Made by a program: the position numbers and the translations under genes. Positions 54,514 through 62,479 of a stretch of 64,000 nt of DNA are shown piece by piece. The stretch is from the NCBI GenBank assembly GCA_035631035.1, contig DASQJL010000108.1, positions 1 to 64,000 of the forward strand, given 5' to 3'. The first letter of the stretch is position 1; the number at the start of each line of letters is the position of its first letter. This DNA comes from Candidatus Binatia bacterium. Its GTDB lineage: Bacteria; Eisenbacteria; RBG-16-71-46; SZUA-252. Under the pieces are notes generated by a model that saw only the letters and a list, made by a program, of their open reading frames with translations, was not told the DNA's origin and did not search any database.

Positions 54514-54966
54514 TTACTGGGCGCGGGCGAAGCCAGCGGCGGCGAGCTGCACGGTCACGTTGGTGCCGTCAGTGGTGAACACACAGTCGTGGTAGGTCAG
54601 TGGCACGGTGGCGGCATCGCTGGGCGCGGTGGTGTCGGGCACGTAGCAGAGCAGCAGCTTGGCCACGTCGTTGTTGCTCGCACCGCCGGCCGCCACATAC
54701 GTGAAGTCATTGGCGTCGAAGGCGACGGCGTCGGCCGCGTCGTCCTCATTGGTCACCACGCCGGTCAACGTCATGCGGGCGTAATTGGTGAAGTCGCATT
54801 CGGCGTTGGCGGCAAGCGCGCTGGCCAGGCTGAGGTGATCGGTCAGGATGGCGTCGGACTCGACGCCCGCCTTGAGCAGCACGGCCACGAGCGCGTCGTT
54901 GGCCGCGGGCAACCCGGCGTAGAACCGGAGCGCGCCCTTGGCCACGTTGAATACGCCGTCAGACAT
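54514..54966 (-). CDS. Structural-type protein of unknown function, 150 aa
   Basis: Begins MSDGVFNVAKGALRFYAGLP. Contains a strand region (CDFTNYARMTLTGVVTNEDD) and ends with TTDGTNVTVQLAAAGFARAQ. It sits after the gp6-like connector gene and before the decoration-type pair. The family is common in actinophage structural operons but without assigned function. Confidence 0.6.
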   Translation of the reverse strand: MSDGVFNVAKGALRFYAGLPAANDALVAVLLKAGVESDAILTDHLSLASALAANAECDFTNYARMTLTGVVTNEDDAADAVAFDANDFTYVAAGGASNNDVAKLLLCYVPDTTAPSDAATVPLTYHDCVFTTDGTNVTVQLAAAGFARAQ

Positions 54967-54996
54967 GACGGTTCCCTCCGGTGGTTATTGCTGGGG

Positions 54997-55623
54997 CTAT
55001 CCGCGCCAGTGCGCGTCGACTGGCCCGTATCCGGTGCTGAGCGCTGCCGAGCCAGTCGGACGGCCGTACCGGCGGCGCAGCGCGGTTTGCAGGAACGGGC
55101 TGGCGTCCATCTGCGCGGACATCGCGCCGTAGTTGGCGATGAAGTCGTCGAGCTGCAACTGGCTGGCGCCGATCGAGTTGCCGTACGCGCCTTTGATCAG
55201 CGCGAGGACGGCCTGCCGGGCGAGCTGGAGGCGCTGGTCGGTCGGGGCGTACCCGTGGCTGTAGGTCACGGTCACGCCGTAGGGCTGGTTGACCCAGCCG
55301 GTGGTCGCCGAGCGCCACCCGTACCGTCGCCACAGCCGGGCGCGTCGCGCCTGGAGGGTGTAGTCGGTGACCGGCAGGGCGCCGATGCGCACGGCGCTGA
55401 CGTTGATGATTGGCCGCTCGGGCAGCATCAGGTACGGGCCGTGGTCGACCTCGTCGAGGTCGAAGGTGACGGTCTCGTTGTTGACCAGCACGATCCGCTG
55501 GCCGGTGACCGCCTGCACCACAGCGGTGGCGCATTCGATGAGCAGTTCGGCTTTGGCGCGCTCAATGTCATCGCGCTCCAGCAGGCAGGCGAGGTCTTCC
55601 GGCGTCGCGAGCTGATCGGCCAT
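54997..55623 (-). CDS. Head-tail connector (gp6-like adaptor), 208 aa
   Basis: Residues 1-60 form a helical part (EDLACLLERDDIERAKAELL, IECATAVVQAVTG), then the conserved LMLPERPIINVSAVRIGALP, TDYTLQARRARLWRRYGWRS, VTVTYSHGYAP, the pattern of phage connector/adaptor proteins that join the portal to the tail. Gene order agrees. The C-terminal half is basic and helical. A long block of non-standard genes separates it from the next neck genes. Confidence 0.75.
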   Translation of the reverse strand: MADQLATPEDLACLLERDDIERAKAELLIECATAVVQAVTGQRIVLVNNETVTFDLDEVDHGPYLMLPERPIINVSAVRIGALPVTDYTLQARRARLWRRYGWRSATTGWVNQPYGVTVTYSHGYAPTDQRLQLARQAVLALIKGAYGNSIGASQLQLDDFIANYGAMSAQMDASPFLQTALRRRYGRPTGSAALSTGYGPVDAHWRG

Positions 55624-55656
55624 CGTGACCCCGCCTCCCGCGTGGAGTTGTGGTGG

Positions 55657-55857
55657 TTACTTGCTGGCGTTCTTGGTGACGCCTTCGACGGTGTATTCGG
55701 CGTCGTCGGTCTCATCGACCTTCGTGCCGAAGTAGCCCTGCTCGGTTGCGGTGTCGAACGCCTTCTGCACCTCGGCGTTGCCCGGGGCGTCCGCGTCGGC
55801 GGGCAGTTCGTTGGTCGCAGGTTCGGAATCAGCGGCGGTCTTGTCTTCGTCAGTCAT
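55657..55857 (-). CDS. Small acidic protein, 66 aa
   Basis: MTDEDKTAADSEPATNELPA then DTATEQGYFGTKVDETDDAE, YTVEGVTKNASK. The segment ATEQGYFGTKVD resembles the N-terminus of the next gene upstream (ATTKGYIGTATD). It is a very acidic small protein between capsid and connector genes. Possible decoration or assembly factor. Confidence 0.6.
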   Translation of the reverse strand: MTDEDKTAADSEPATNELPADADAPGNAEVQKAFDTATEQGYFGTKVDETDDAEYTVEGVTKNASK

Positions 55858-55885
55858 TGGCTCGGTCCTTCCGTGTGATTTCCGG

Positions 55886-56443
55886 TCAGGCCGCAGTGGC
55901 GCTGAGGGTGCCGTCGTTGGCGACGGCGAGCCGGTAGGCGGTGCCGTTGGGCGAGAGCAGCACGACCGAGGCGCCCTGGCCCAGCACGACATCGCCGCTC
56001 GGCTTCACGACGAACGGCCTGGTGTCGCCCTGACCGATGAACTCGATGACGTTGTCGGTCTGCGTGCCGGGCACGACGATCGAGACGCTCTGTCCAACGG
56101 TGTCGTTCGCGTTGAGTGCGACGTAACCGGTCGCGCTGGTGATCGAGCAGGCAGCGTTGCCGGGCCAGGCGCCGAGATCGACGTTCGTCGTTTCGGCAAA
56201 CATCAGCAGATCGACGCCGTTGATCGGGTCGCCGGGCGCGTTCTGGCCGGTCTGGACCTGGAGCAGCGCGCGGTCCGGGTCGCCGCCGTAGACGCCCAGC
56301 GGATTCGGCGCGTCGACGGTGGCGGTAAGGGCGGAGACCTGACCGCCACCGCCATGCGGGGCCTCGTACGTGCTGGCGGCTGCCTGGTCGGTGGCGGTGC
56401 CGATGTAGCCCTTGGTGGTCGCGTCCTCAAGTGGGGATGTCAC
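55886..56443 (-). CDS. Head-associated protein, 185 aa
   Basis: GTG 56443. N-terminus TSPLEDATTKGYIGTATDQA carries the same GYxGT motif as the small acidic gene after it. The rest is strand-rich (SVSIVVPGTQTDNVIEFIGQ, GDVVLGQGASVVLLSPNGTA). It follows the capsid gene, apart from the opposite-strand HNH insertion between them. Probably a decoration or cement protein of the head. Confidence 0.6.
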   Translation of the reverse strand: MTSPLEDATTKGYIGTATDQAAASTYEAPHGGGGQVSALTATVDAPNPLGVYGGDPDRALLQVQTGQNAPGDPINGVDLLMFAETTNVDLGAWPGNAACSITSATGYVALNANDTVGQSVSIVVPGTQTDNVIEFIGQGDTRPFVVKPSGDVVLGQGASVVLLSPNGTAYRLAVANDGTLSATAA

Positions 56444-56521
56444 GCGCGACCTCGCTTGTCGTATCTATGCATCGCTGACTTCCGATTAGTTCGGCAAGTA
56501 CCATTTGGATAGCATTTGGCC

Positions 56522-57154
56522 ATGGGTCGAAGCGCCGCCAATCCGATCGACAGATACTTGAGCAAAGTGGATCGTGGCGGTGCCGATGAGTGCTGGCCGT
56601 GGACCGCTGCGTGCTTTACGAACGGATACGGTGCGTTCCGGGTCGGAAACAAGCAACTCAAAGCCCACCGATTCGGCTACGCGGAACTGATCGCCCCGAT
56701 CCCGGTCGGGCTGTACGTCTGCCACACCTGCGACAACCGACCATGTCAAAATCCCGCCCACTGGTTTCTCGGCACCACGGGCGACAATGCCCGCGACCGC
56801 GAAGCCAAAGGTCGCGGAGCCCGGAACGGCAAGGTTCGATTTCAACCCGAACAGGTGCGAGAGATGCGACTGCTCGGCCTGAACGGAGTCACCCAGGCCG
56901 AGATCGCCAACCGCTTCGAAACTCAACAGTCATCGGTCTCACAGATACTGCGTCGCAAGACCTTCGCCCACCTCGACACCGACCTACCGGCATGGAAGAC
57001 GAGCCGCAGATACAAAGTCACACCAGCCATTGCGGACGCCGTACTCGCCGAACGCGGTCACGGGTTAACCATGAATGAGATCGGCGAGAGGCACGGCGTC
57101 AGCCGTGCCACCGTGAGGCACATCATCCGAGGCTGGCGACCGCTAGCCCACTAA
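56522..57154 (+). CDS. HNH homing-type endonuclease, 210 aa
   Basis: Opposite-strand gene between the major capsid gene and the next head gene. N-terminal part (CWPWTAACFTNGYGAFRVGN, and LYVCHTCDNRPCQNPAHWFL) is the HNH_3 homing endonuclease pattern: CHxCDNxxCxNPxHLxxG. The C-terminal part has two helix-turn-helix-like segments (TQAEIANRFETQQSSVSQIL and TMNEIGERHGVSRATVRHII). It probably cuts a homologous capsid region of related phages and spreads itself. Its stop overlaps the end of the capsid gene. Clearly an inserted element. Confidence 0.9.
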   Translation: MGRSAANPIDRYLSKVDRGGADECWPWTAACFTNGYGAFRVGNKQLKAHRFGYAELIAPIPVGLYVCHTCDNRPCQNPAHWFLGTTGDNARDREAKGRGARNGKVRFQPEQVREMRLLGLNGVTQAEIANRFETQQSSVSQILRRKTFAHLDTDLPAWKTSRRYKVTPAIADAVLAERGHGLTMNEIGERHGVSRATVRHIIRGWRPLAH

Positions 57155-58095
57155 CTCAAAAGCAGCGAACCTACGGGGTACCGGTCCGCCTCCACCGGCT
57201 GGTCGTTGTTGATCGTGTTGGACACCTGCCAGCCGACCCGGAAGGTCAGGCGGATCGCGGTCATGTCCTGCTGCGGCAGGTTGTAGACGATCGCGCCGGT
57301 GTTGTCCTGGATGACGGCCTGGTCGAGCACCTTCATGGTGATGTCCTGCCGGACGCCGACCACGAACTGGTCCCAGTCACCGCCGAACAGCCGCGGGCTG
57401 CCCGAGGCGGTCGGCCACAGGCCACGCATCGGGTACGCGATAGGCATGCCGTCGAGCGTGTCGACCGCGCCGCTGACCCGGCCAGTGTCCAGCTTGCGGC
57501 CCTGCGAGTCACGGGCGGTGCGCAGCTTGGACTTGGCGCTGGTCGCGGCGACCCAGCCCTTCACGTCGAAGCCGTCCGCCTCGACCGCGCCGTAGACCTG
57601 GTCGACGTCGCCGAAGTAGCCGCCGGCCGTGGCCGCCGAGCCCTCGGTGGTGTCGTTGCCGGCCGCGGTGACCGCGGCGTTGATGTTCGTCGGGAACGAG
57701 GCCGGGGCGTTGGTGCCGAAGAACACCGCCGAGTCGAGGGTGCGTGCCATCGCCTCGGTGAGCAGCGGCATCGCCTCGTCCCAGATGTTCGCGTCCACGT
57801 CGGCCAGCACGTTGTCCGGCACCGGCATGATGGTCGCGATCTCTTCGATGTTCAGGTACTTGTTTGTCCAGTTGACCTCGGTGGTCTGCTTGAGGCCGGT
57901 GTCCCCGGTGACCCAGTACGCGACCGGCAGCGCGGACAGCACGGGGAAGCGCACCTGCGCGCGGCCGACCGGCACCCGGCGGAACATCTGGAGCACGGCG
58001 GACTGCTCGGTCGCCTTGCCCAGCATCTCCTTGGAGACTTCCTCGGGGATAAGGGCGGCAGCGTCGCTGCGGGAGGTCAAGTTGGTGAAAGCCAC
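57151..58095 (-). CDS. Major capsid protein (HK97-fold), 314 aa
   Basis: GTG 58095 after GAAAGGGG. Sequence features of HK97-type capsid proteins: SDAAALIPEEVSKEMLGKAT, the strand RVPVGRAQVRFPVLSALPVA, EEIATIMPVPDNVLADVDAN, IWDEAMPLLTEAMARTLDSA, FFGTNAPASFPTNI, and the C-terminal VRQDITMKVLDQAVIQDNTG. It follows the scaffold gene, as usual. It forms the icosahedral shell. No signs of a fused protease. Confidence 0.9.
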   Translation of the reverse strand: MAFTNLTSRSDAAALIPEEVSKEMLGKATEQSAVLQMFRRVPVGRAQVRFPVLSALPVAYWVTGDTGLKQTTEVNWTNKYLNIEEIATIMPVPDNVLADVDANIWDEAMPLLTEAMARTLDSAVFFGTNAPASFPTNINAAVTAAGNDTTEGSAATAGGYFGDVDQVYGAVEADGFDVKGWVAATSAKSKLRTARDSQGRKLDTGRVSGAVDTLDGMPIAYPMRGLWPTASGSPRLFGGDWDQFVVGVRQDITMKVLDQAVIQDNTGAIVYNLPQQDMTAIRLTFRVGWQVSNTINNDQPVEADRYPVGSLLLS

Positions 58096-58164
58096 GAGAG
58101 AACCCCTTTCGGTTCAAGGTGATTCGGGCAGCGGTCCCCGCGTGGCGTTACGGGTGCTGCGTGG

Positions 58165-58707
58165 TTAGCGGATGCCGGCGCGTTCGCGTATGTACGCGTT
58201 CATGTCCTTGGCCGCGCCAGCGGTGCGACGGGCGCCACCGTCGAAGTTGGGCGCCTTCTGCGAGCCGCCGAGCTTCTTGATGGCGGCAGTGATGGCCTTG
58301 TCGTCGGGTTCGCCGTCCTCGCCGATGAACTTGCTCAGGTCGGCGTATTCGAGGAAGCCGTCGAGGGCGTCCTTGTCGACCGTGCCGGCCGCGGCGGCGC
58401 GCAGTTCGGCGCGGGCCAGGCGGACCGCGGCGGCCGACATGGCGGCCTTCTTGCCGCGTTCCTCGGCCTCGGCGACCGCCTTCTCCTGTTCGGACATGGA
58501 CGCCTTGCGCAGGCGCTCCAGCTCAGCCTTGGCGGTGGCGTTTTCCTTGGAGCGGGTTTCATGCTTGCGGGCCTGGGCCTTCCACTTGGCGGCCTCGGCC
58601 TTCCAGTCGGTGCTGTCGCCCTCGTCGTCGCCGTCCGTGTCGGAGTCGATGGCGTCGTCGAGAAGCTGCTGAGCGTTGGCGTCGTCGTCTTGCTGGTCTT
58701 CGGGCAT
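58165..58707 (-). CDS. Scaffolding protein, 180 aa
   Basis: An acidic N-terminus (DDANAQQLLDDAIDSDTDGD), a long coiled coil (KWKAQARKHETRSKENATAK, AELERLRKASMSEQEKAVAE), and a basic C-terminus (DGGARRTAGAAKDMNAYIRE, RAGIR) are the marks of phage scaffolds, whose C-terminal helix binds the coat protein. It is directly upstream of the capsid gene. No protease domain visible. Confidence 0.85.
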   Translation of the reverse strand: MPEDQQDDDANAQQLLDDAIDSDTDGDDEGDSTDWKAEAAKWKAQARKHETRSKENATAKAELERLRKASMSEQEKAVAEAEERGKKAAMSAAAVRLARAELRAAAAGTVDKDALDGFLEYADLSKFIGEDGEPDDKAITAAIKKLGGSQKAPNFDGGARRTAGAAKDMNAYIRERAGIR

Positions 58708-58760
58708 GGTTGTTTCTCTCCCGTGTCGGGTGTGGACACCGCCGTGTCGGCGGTGCGGTG

Positions 58761-59015
58761 TTACTTGAGCGAGCCGTCGCTGGCCCAGTTCTCCGGTAGG
58801 AGGTTGGTCAGTCCGAGCGCCTTGGCGCGGCGGATGATGTAGCGGCGTACCGCGGCGCGGCCGGCGTCGCCGCCCTTGGCGCGGCCCACGGCCTTGATGG
58901 CGCGCTGCAAGCTGGCCTTGTCGGTGATCGGGTATCGACCGCCGCGCTCGCTGTCGGGCATGGCCTGGCCCTTGTCGGCGAGACCCTTGCGCTGCTCCTT
59001 GCTGTAGTCAGGCAC
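58761..59015 (-). CDS. Small basic protein with SKEQRK/AMPDS motif, 84 aa
   Basis: GTG 59015. The sequence VPDYSKEQRKGLADKGQAMP, DSERGGRYPITDKASLQRAI, KAVGRAKGGDAGRAAVRRYI, IRRAKALGLTNLLPENW is a known short family found next to MuF and capsid genes in actinophages and bacterial prophages (possibly the one called DUF6582). Its role is not known; a nucleic-acid or head assembly function is likely. Overlaps the HIT gene by eight bases. Confidence 0.65.
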   Translation of the reverse strand: MPDYSKEQRKGLADKGQAMPDSERGGRYPITDKASLQRAIKAVGRAKGGDAGRAAVRRYIIRRAKALGLTNLLPENWASDGSLK

Positions 59016-59385
59016 CGGTGGCTCCCCGGACAATGAGGTGGACGTGCAGGTGGGCGATGGTGGCGCCGGTGCGCTGCATGTCGCCGCACCGCACACGTAG
59101 TTGGAAGTCGTCGATGCCGTAGAAGCCGCGCGCCAAATCGAGCCCGCACCAGAAGTCGGACCGTTCGGCCGTGGACAGGTCCCGCAGGTCGGTCAGGTGA
59201 CGCCGCGGCACCAGCAACAGGTGCGTGACCGCGTCCGGGTAGGGGTAGCGGTTGGGTGCCACCACCCAGTGCGTGGTGAACAGCCCGGTCCGGATGTCGC
59301 ACAGCACGCACGCGCCGGCCGCGTCCAGGCGACGCATCTCGTCGACCTGCTCGGGGTGGCGGGCGTTGGCGAGGCAATACAACAC
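59008..59385 (-). CDS. HIT-family (histidine triad) protein, 125 aa
   Basis: The triad IAHLHVHLIV near residue 112 is the H-x-H-x-H signature of nucleotide-binding HIT enzymes, with CVLCDIRTGLFTTHWVVAPN as the N-terminal zinc CxxC and THLLLVPRRHLTDLRDLSTA as the conserved middle. HIT enzymes hydrolyse or transfer nucleotides. It is embedded in the head gene operon between the MuF gene and the small basic gene, an uncommon but known arrangement in actinophages. Function in the phage is unknown. Confidence 0.8.
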   Translation of the reverse strand: MLYCLANARHPEQVDEMRRLDAAGACVLCDIRTGLFTTHWVVAPNRYPYPDAVTHLLLVPRRHLTDLRDLSTAERSDFWCGLDLARGFYGIDDFQLRVRCGDMQRTGATIAHLHVHLIVRGATGA

Positions 59386-59396
59386 GCCGGCCGCCT

Positions 59397-60362
59397 CTAG
59401 GTGATGTACCCGTGCAGACGTAGCAAGCGCAGCAACTCGGTCCGGTTGTCCCCCGCGATCTGGTAAATGCTCTCAGGGGTCAGTCGGATCACCTTGCGCT
59501 TCTTGCCGGCACCGAGGCGCTGCCCGGCGAGGCTGCGCTTGGTCACGCCTATCTGGGTGGCACGTAGCTGGCGCCCGGCCATCTGTACCCAGCGCATCTG
59601 CCGGCGGGCGTTGACCACTTGGAAGATGTCGGCGCCGTGCTCGCGGATCGCTGTCGCGCCAGCCTTGGTGAACACGCGGTTCTGTTCGTCCTCGATGAGC
59701 GAGTCGAAGTACGCGTGCGGGTCGGTGGTGTAGTGCCGGCCGTAGTCCTCGGACGCGGGCACGTGGATGCAGTCGCAATTGGGGTGGCGCTTGAACCCGG
59801 CGTTGGACTTGTACCACTTGCCGGCCAGGATGACGCACCGCGCGCACGAGGGCGGGGTGAGCATCCTGATGTAGCCCTCGGCATGCCGGGCAGCGTTGAT
59901 GGCGACCCCGACCGGCACGCGGGCCGCGTCGGAGATCTGGGTGTCCACGATGCGCTTGAGCCGGGTGCCGGCCTCGGCGAGCGCCACATCGGCCGCCGCG
60001 CCCTGGTCGATCGCGTTCTGCGCCCCGACGGCGGGTACGCGCAGCAGACCATCGAGGTCGTTGCCGTCGGAAGCCGTACCGACGAACGCGGTGGGCGACA
60101 CCGTGCCGTCGGAGTCCGGGTCGACACCCTGTACGTCCAGCGCCGCGGTGACGTACTGCTGGGCACCGGATGCGGCGGCGTATTGGGCGGCCCGCATGAG
60201 CTTGCCGATCGTGGGCGCGACGGTCCGGTCCCAGCTCCCGGCCGGGTCGTTGCGGTTGACCCGTCGCCACAGACCGTCGACCAGTCGCCAGGTGTTAGTG
60301 GCGGTGACCTGGGTGACGTAGCGGCGCTGGGCGGCGAGTGCGGCCAGCTCAGCCGGCAGCAC
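59397..60362 (-). CDS. MuF-like minor head protein, 321 aa
   Basis: GTG 60362 overlaps the portal end by 14 bases. The conserved part near residues 190-250 (EGYIRMLTPPSCARCVILAG, KWYKSNAGFKRHPNCDCIHV) has the Cys pairs of the MuF C-terminal domain, which is needed for assembly and ejection-protein packaging. The C-terminal basic region reads KRSLAGQRLGAGKKRKVIRL. It stands in the usual position after the portal. No fused toxin domain was seen. Confidence 0.85.
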   Translation of the reverse strand: MLPAELAALAAQRRYVTQVTATNTWRLVDGLWRRVNRNDPAGSWDRTVAPTIGKLMRAAQYAAASGAQQYVTAALDVQGVDPDSDGTVSPTAFVGTASDGNDLDGLLRVPAVGAQNAIDQGAAADVALAEAGTRLKRIVDTQISDAARVPVGVAINAARHAEGYIRMLTPPSCARCVILAGKWYKSNAGFKRHPNCDCIHVPASEDYGRHYTTDPHAYFDSLIEDEQNRVFTKAGATAIREHGADIFQVVNARRQMRWVQMAGRQLRATQIGVTKRSLAGQRLGAGKKRKVIRLTPESIYQIAGDNRTELLRLLRLHGYIT

Positions 60363-61842
60363 TGGTCGGGTTCCGGTCCGGGTGGCCCGGTACCGGTGGC
60401 AGCGCCGGGCCCGATCCCGGCGGCGCGCCCGGTGCCGGTTGCAAGCTCGGCCCACCCGGCTGGCCCGGTGGCGTACCGGGCTGAGGCTGCTTGAGGATGG
60501 CCGCCAGGTTGGCGGCGTCCGCCTCGGCCTTCATGTCTTTCCAGCGGGCGATCTCGACCTGGCTGGCGCCCCAGCGCTCCCACAGCGCCTCCTCGGGCAC
60601 GCCGAGGGTGGACATCTTGAGCAGCGCGTCGACCAGCTCGCCCTCGGTACGGTGCTCCGGGTTGCGCCAGATCGTCTCGGTGCGCTCGTCCGCGTTGGAC
60701 AGTCCCGCGGCGGTGCGCATCAGCCGCACGGCCTCCTCGAAGCCCTCGCCGTAGGTACGCATCCGCTGCCGGACCTTGCTGACCAGACCGGACTCGGCGG
60801 CTTGGAGCGTGGCTCCGTTCACATTATTTAGCTCGCCTAACAAATACTGGGCCGGGGTGCGGGTGCGCGAGGCGATGTCTTTGACATCCTCGCGCTTGGC
60901 CGCCGAGTACGGGTCGAGCGGGGCGGCGTCGAACTGGCCGAACTCAGTCTCGGCCGCATCCGAGGTGACCAGCCGGTTGCGGCCGATGTTGACCCGGTTC
61001 GGATTCCCGTCCGCGTCCGTGTCCGGGAAGCCGATGGCCCACTTCTGCGGGAACGCGCCGAAGTCCTGAGTCATCAGCCGGTCGGCCAGCGTCTTGGCGA
61101 TCCGGTCCTGGATGGAGATCACGTCGGCGATCTCGGACACGCCGCCGGTGAGTACCCGCGGGTTATTGGCCAGCTCGACCAGCGGCACCACGCCCAGTGG
61201 GTTGGGCGCGGGCCACCGTTCGGCGGTCACCTCGCGCGGCACCCAGTTCATGGTGGTCAGACCCTGCACCTGCGGCTTGTCGGTGACGAACTTGTAGAGC
61301 CCGTCCGGCAGGTACAGCGTGGCGTTGACCTTGCCGGTCCAGTCGTCCAGCCACACCTTGAGCCCGGCGGACCGCTCGCGCCGGCCCATGCCGGGCTGGT
61401 ACTCCACAATGGCCTGGGCGGGGTGTTCGACGTAGACCAGTGGCGTTTTCGGGTCATCCGGGTTGGGCGCGACCAGCAGGTACGACTGGCCGGCGATCAG
61501 CCCCTCCAGGATGGCCTGATCCGACTCGCTGTCGAGATTGTTGGCCTGCCAGATCCGCCAGGTCTCCTCGTCGGCGTCCCGCTCGTCACCGATGCGGAAG
61601 CCCTCGATCTGCATCCGCTCGGCCGTGGCGTCGACCACCAGACCCATGTAGTTGGAGCGGGTCAGATCCAGCAGCCGGCGGAACTCCTCGCGGGCCTGCT
61701 CGGGCAGCCACGGGTAGCGGGGCGGCACGCCGCGGTAGTACGCGTCGTAGCGCTCCACGTCGTCCAGGCGGGCGGTGAGCTGCTTGTACAGCCGCTTGAC
61801 CCACCACATCGGGGTGAGCGGTTCGTCGGTCGGCACGCTCAC
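60349..61842 (-). CDS. Portal protein (SPP1 gp6-type), 497 aa
   Basis: The protein PRYPWLPEQAREEFRRLLDL, TRSNYMGLVVDATAERMQIE, GFRIGDERDADEETWRIWQA and SDQAILEGLIAGQSYLLVAP matches the Phage_prot_Gp6 portal family. The C-terminal part (VRQRMRTYGEGFEEAVRLMR) is the helical crown, followed by a Pro/Gly tail (QPGTPPGQPGGPSLQPAPGA). Twelve copies form the channel for DNA. It precedes MuF and follows, after an inserted cassette, the terminase. Confidence 0.9.
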   Translation of the reverse strand: MSVPTDEPLTPMWWVKRLYKQLTARLDDVERYDAYYRGVPPRYPWLPEQAREEFRRLLDLTRSNYMGLVVDATAERMQIEGFRIGDERDADEETWRIWQANNLDSESDQAILEGLIAGQSYLLVAPNPDDPKTPLVYVEHPAQAIVEYQPGMGRRERSAGLKVWLDDWTGKVNATLYLPDGLYKFVTDKPQVQGLTTMNWVPREVTAERWPAPNPLGVVPLVELANNPRVLTGGVSEIADVISIQDRIAKTLADRLMTQDFGAFPQKWAIGFPDTDADGNPNRVNIGRNRLVTSDAAETEFGQFDAAPLDPYSAAKREDVKDIASRTRTPAQYLLGELNNVNGATLQAAESGLVSKVRQRMRTYGEGFEEAVRLMRTAAGLSNADERTETIWRNPEHRTEGELVDALLKMSTLGVPEEALWERWGASQVEIARWKDMKAEADAANLAAILKQPQPGTPPGQPGGPSLQPAPGAPPGSGPALPPVPGHPDRNPTSAAG

Positions 61843-61898
61843 TCCCGTTTCTATCTAGTTGGGTTGACTTTCACTGTCTAGTGACCTAGACTGGAGAT

Positions 61899-62111
61899 AT
61901 GAAGCGAAGCGCACTGCTCCGAAAGATCCGCAAAGCCGCCAACACGGCGGGCGTTGCGTTCGGGGAGGTCCGCGAAGGCGGCGACCACTCGATCTTCCGG
62001 TGCGGATCGACTTCGATCTCGGTCCCCCGTCACCGGGAGATCAACGAATTCACCGCGCGGGGCATCCTGCGCGACCTAGAAGACGAACTCGGAAAGGGGT
62101 GGTGGCGGTGA
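61899..62111 (+). CDS. HicA-like toxin, 70 aa
   Basis: A 70-residue protein on the opposite strand to the late genes. KRSALLRKIRKAANTAGVAF, GEVREGGDHSIFRCGSTSIS, VPRHREINEFTARGILRDLE is the double-stranded-RNA-binding-like fold of HicA mRNA interferases, with the catalytic His in the GxH motif (GGDHSIF). HicA toxins cut mRNA and are neutralised by HicB. It overlaps the next gene by GTGA. The pair sits between portal and terminase. Confidence 0.8.
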   Translation: MKRSALLRKIRKAANTAGVAFGEVREGGDHSIFRCGSTSISVPRHREINEFTARGILRDLEDELGKGWWR

Positions 62112-62479
62112 CCCGCTACACCGTGACCTGCCAGCGTTCGGGCGGCTGGTGGGCGATCAGTGCACCGAAGATCAAGGGACTCCACTCACAGGCACGCAGG
62201 CTCGATCAGGTCGAGGCGATGGCCCGCGACGCGATCTCGCTCCTGCTCGACGTGCCGGCCGACTCGTTCACCCTCGACGTGCGGCCCGAACTGCCCGACG
62301 AGGCCGTCGAAGCGTTACGGGCGCGCGAAGAAGCCGAGCAGGCGGAACGGCGGGCCGCAGCCGCCACCAGGTGGGCGATCGAGCAGTTGCGCGCAGCCGG
62401 GTTCAGCGTGCGCGACACGGGCTCGTTGTTGCACCTGTCACCGCAGCGGGTGTCGCAGATCGAACACGAGGCGGCGTGA
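62108..62479 (+). CDS. HicB-like antitoxin with C-terminal helix-turn-helix, 123 aa
   Basis: GTG 62108 overlaps the toxin stop. The N-terminus (TRYTVTCQRSGGWWAISAPK, IKGLHSQARRLDQVEAMARD, AISLLLDVPADSF) is the partial RNase-H fold of HicB antitoxins. The C-terminus (ATRWAIEQLRAAGFSVRDTG, SLLHLSPQRVSQIEHEAA) is a helix-turn-helix that may bind the module's own promoter. The order toxin then antitoxin is typical of hicAB. Confidence 0.8.
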   Translation: MTRYTVTCQRSGGWWAISAPKIKGLHSQARRLDQVEAMARDAISLLLDVPADSFTLDVRPELPDEAVEALRAREEAEQAERRAAAATRWAIEQLRAAGFSVRDTGSLLHLSPQRVSQIEHEAA

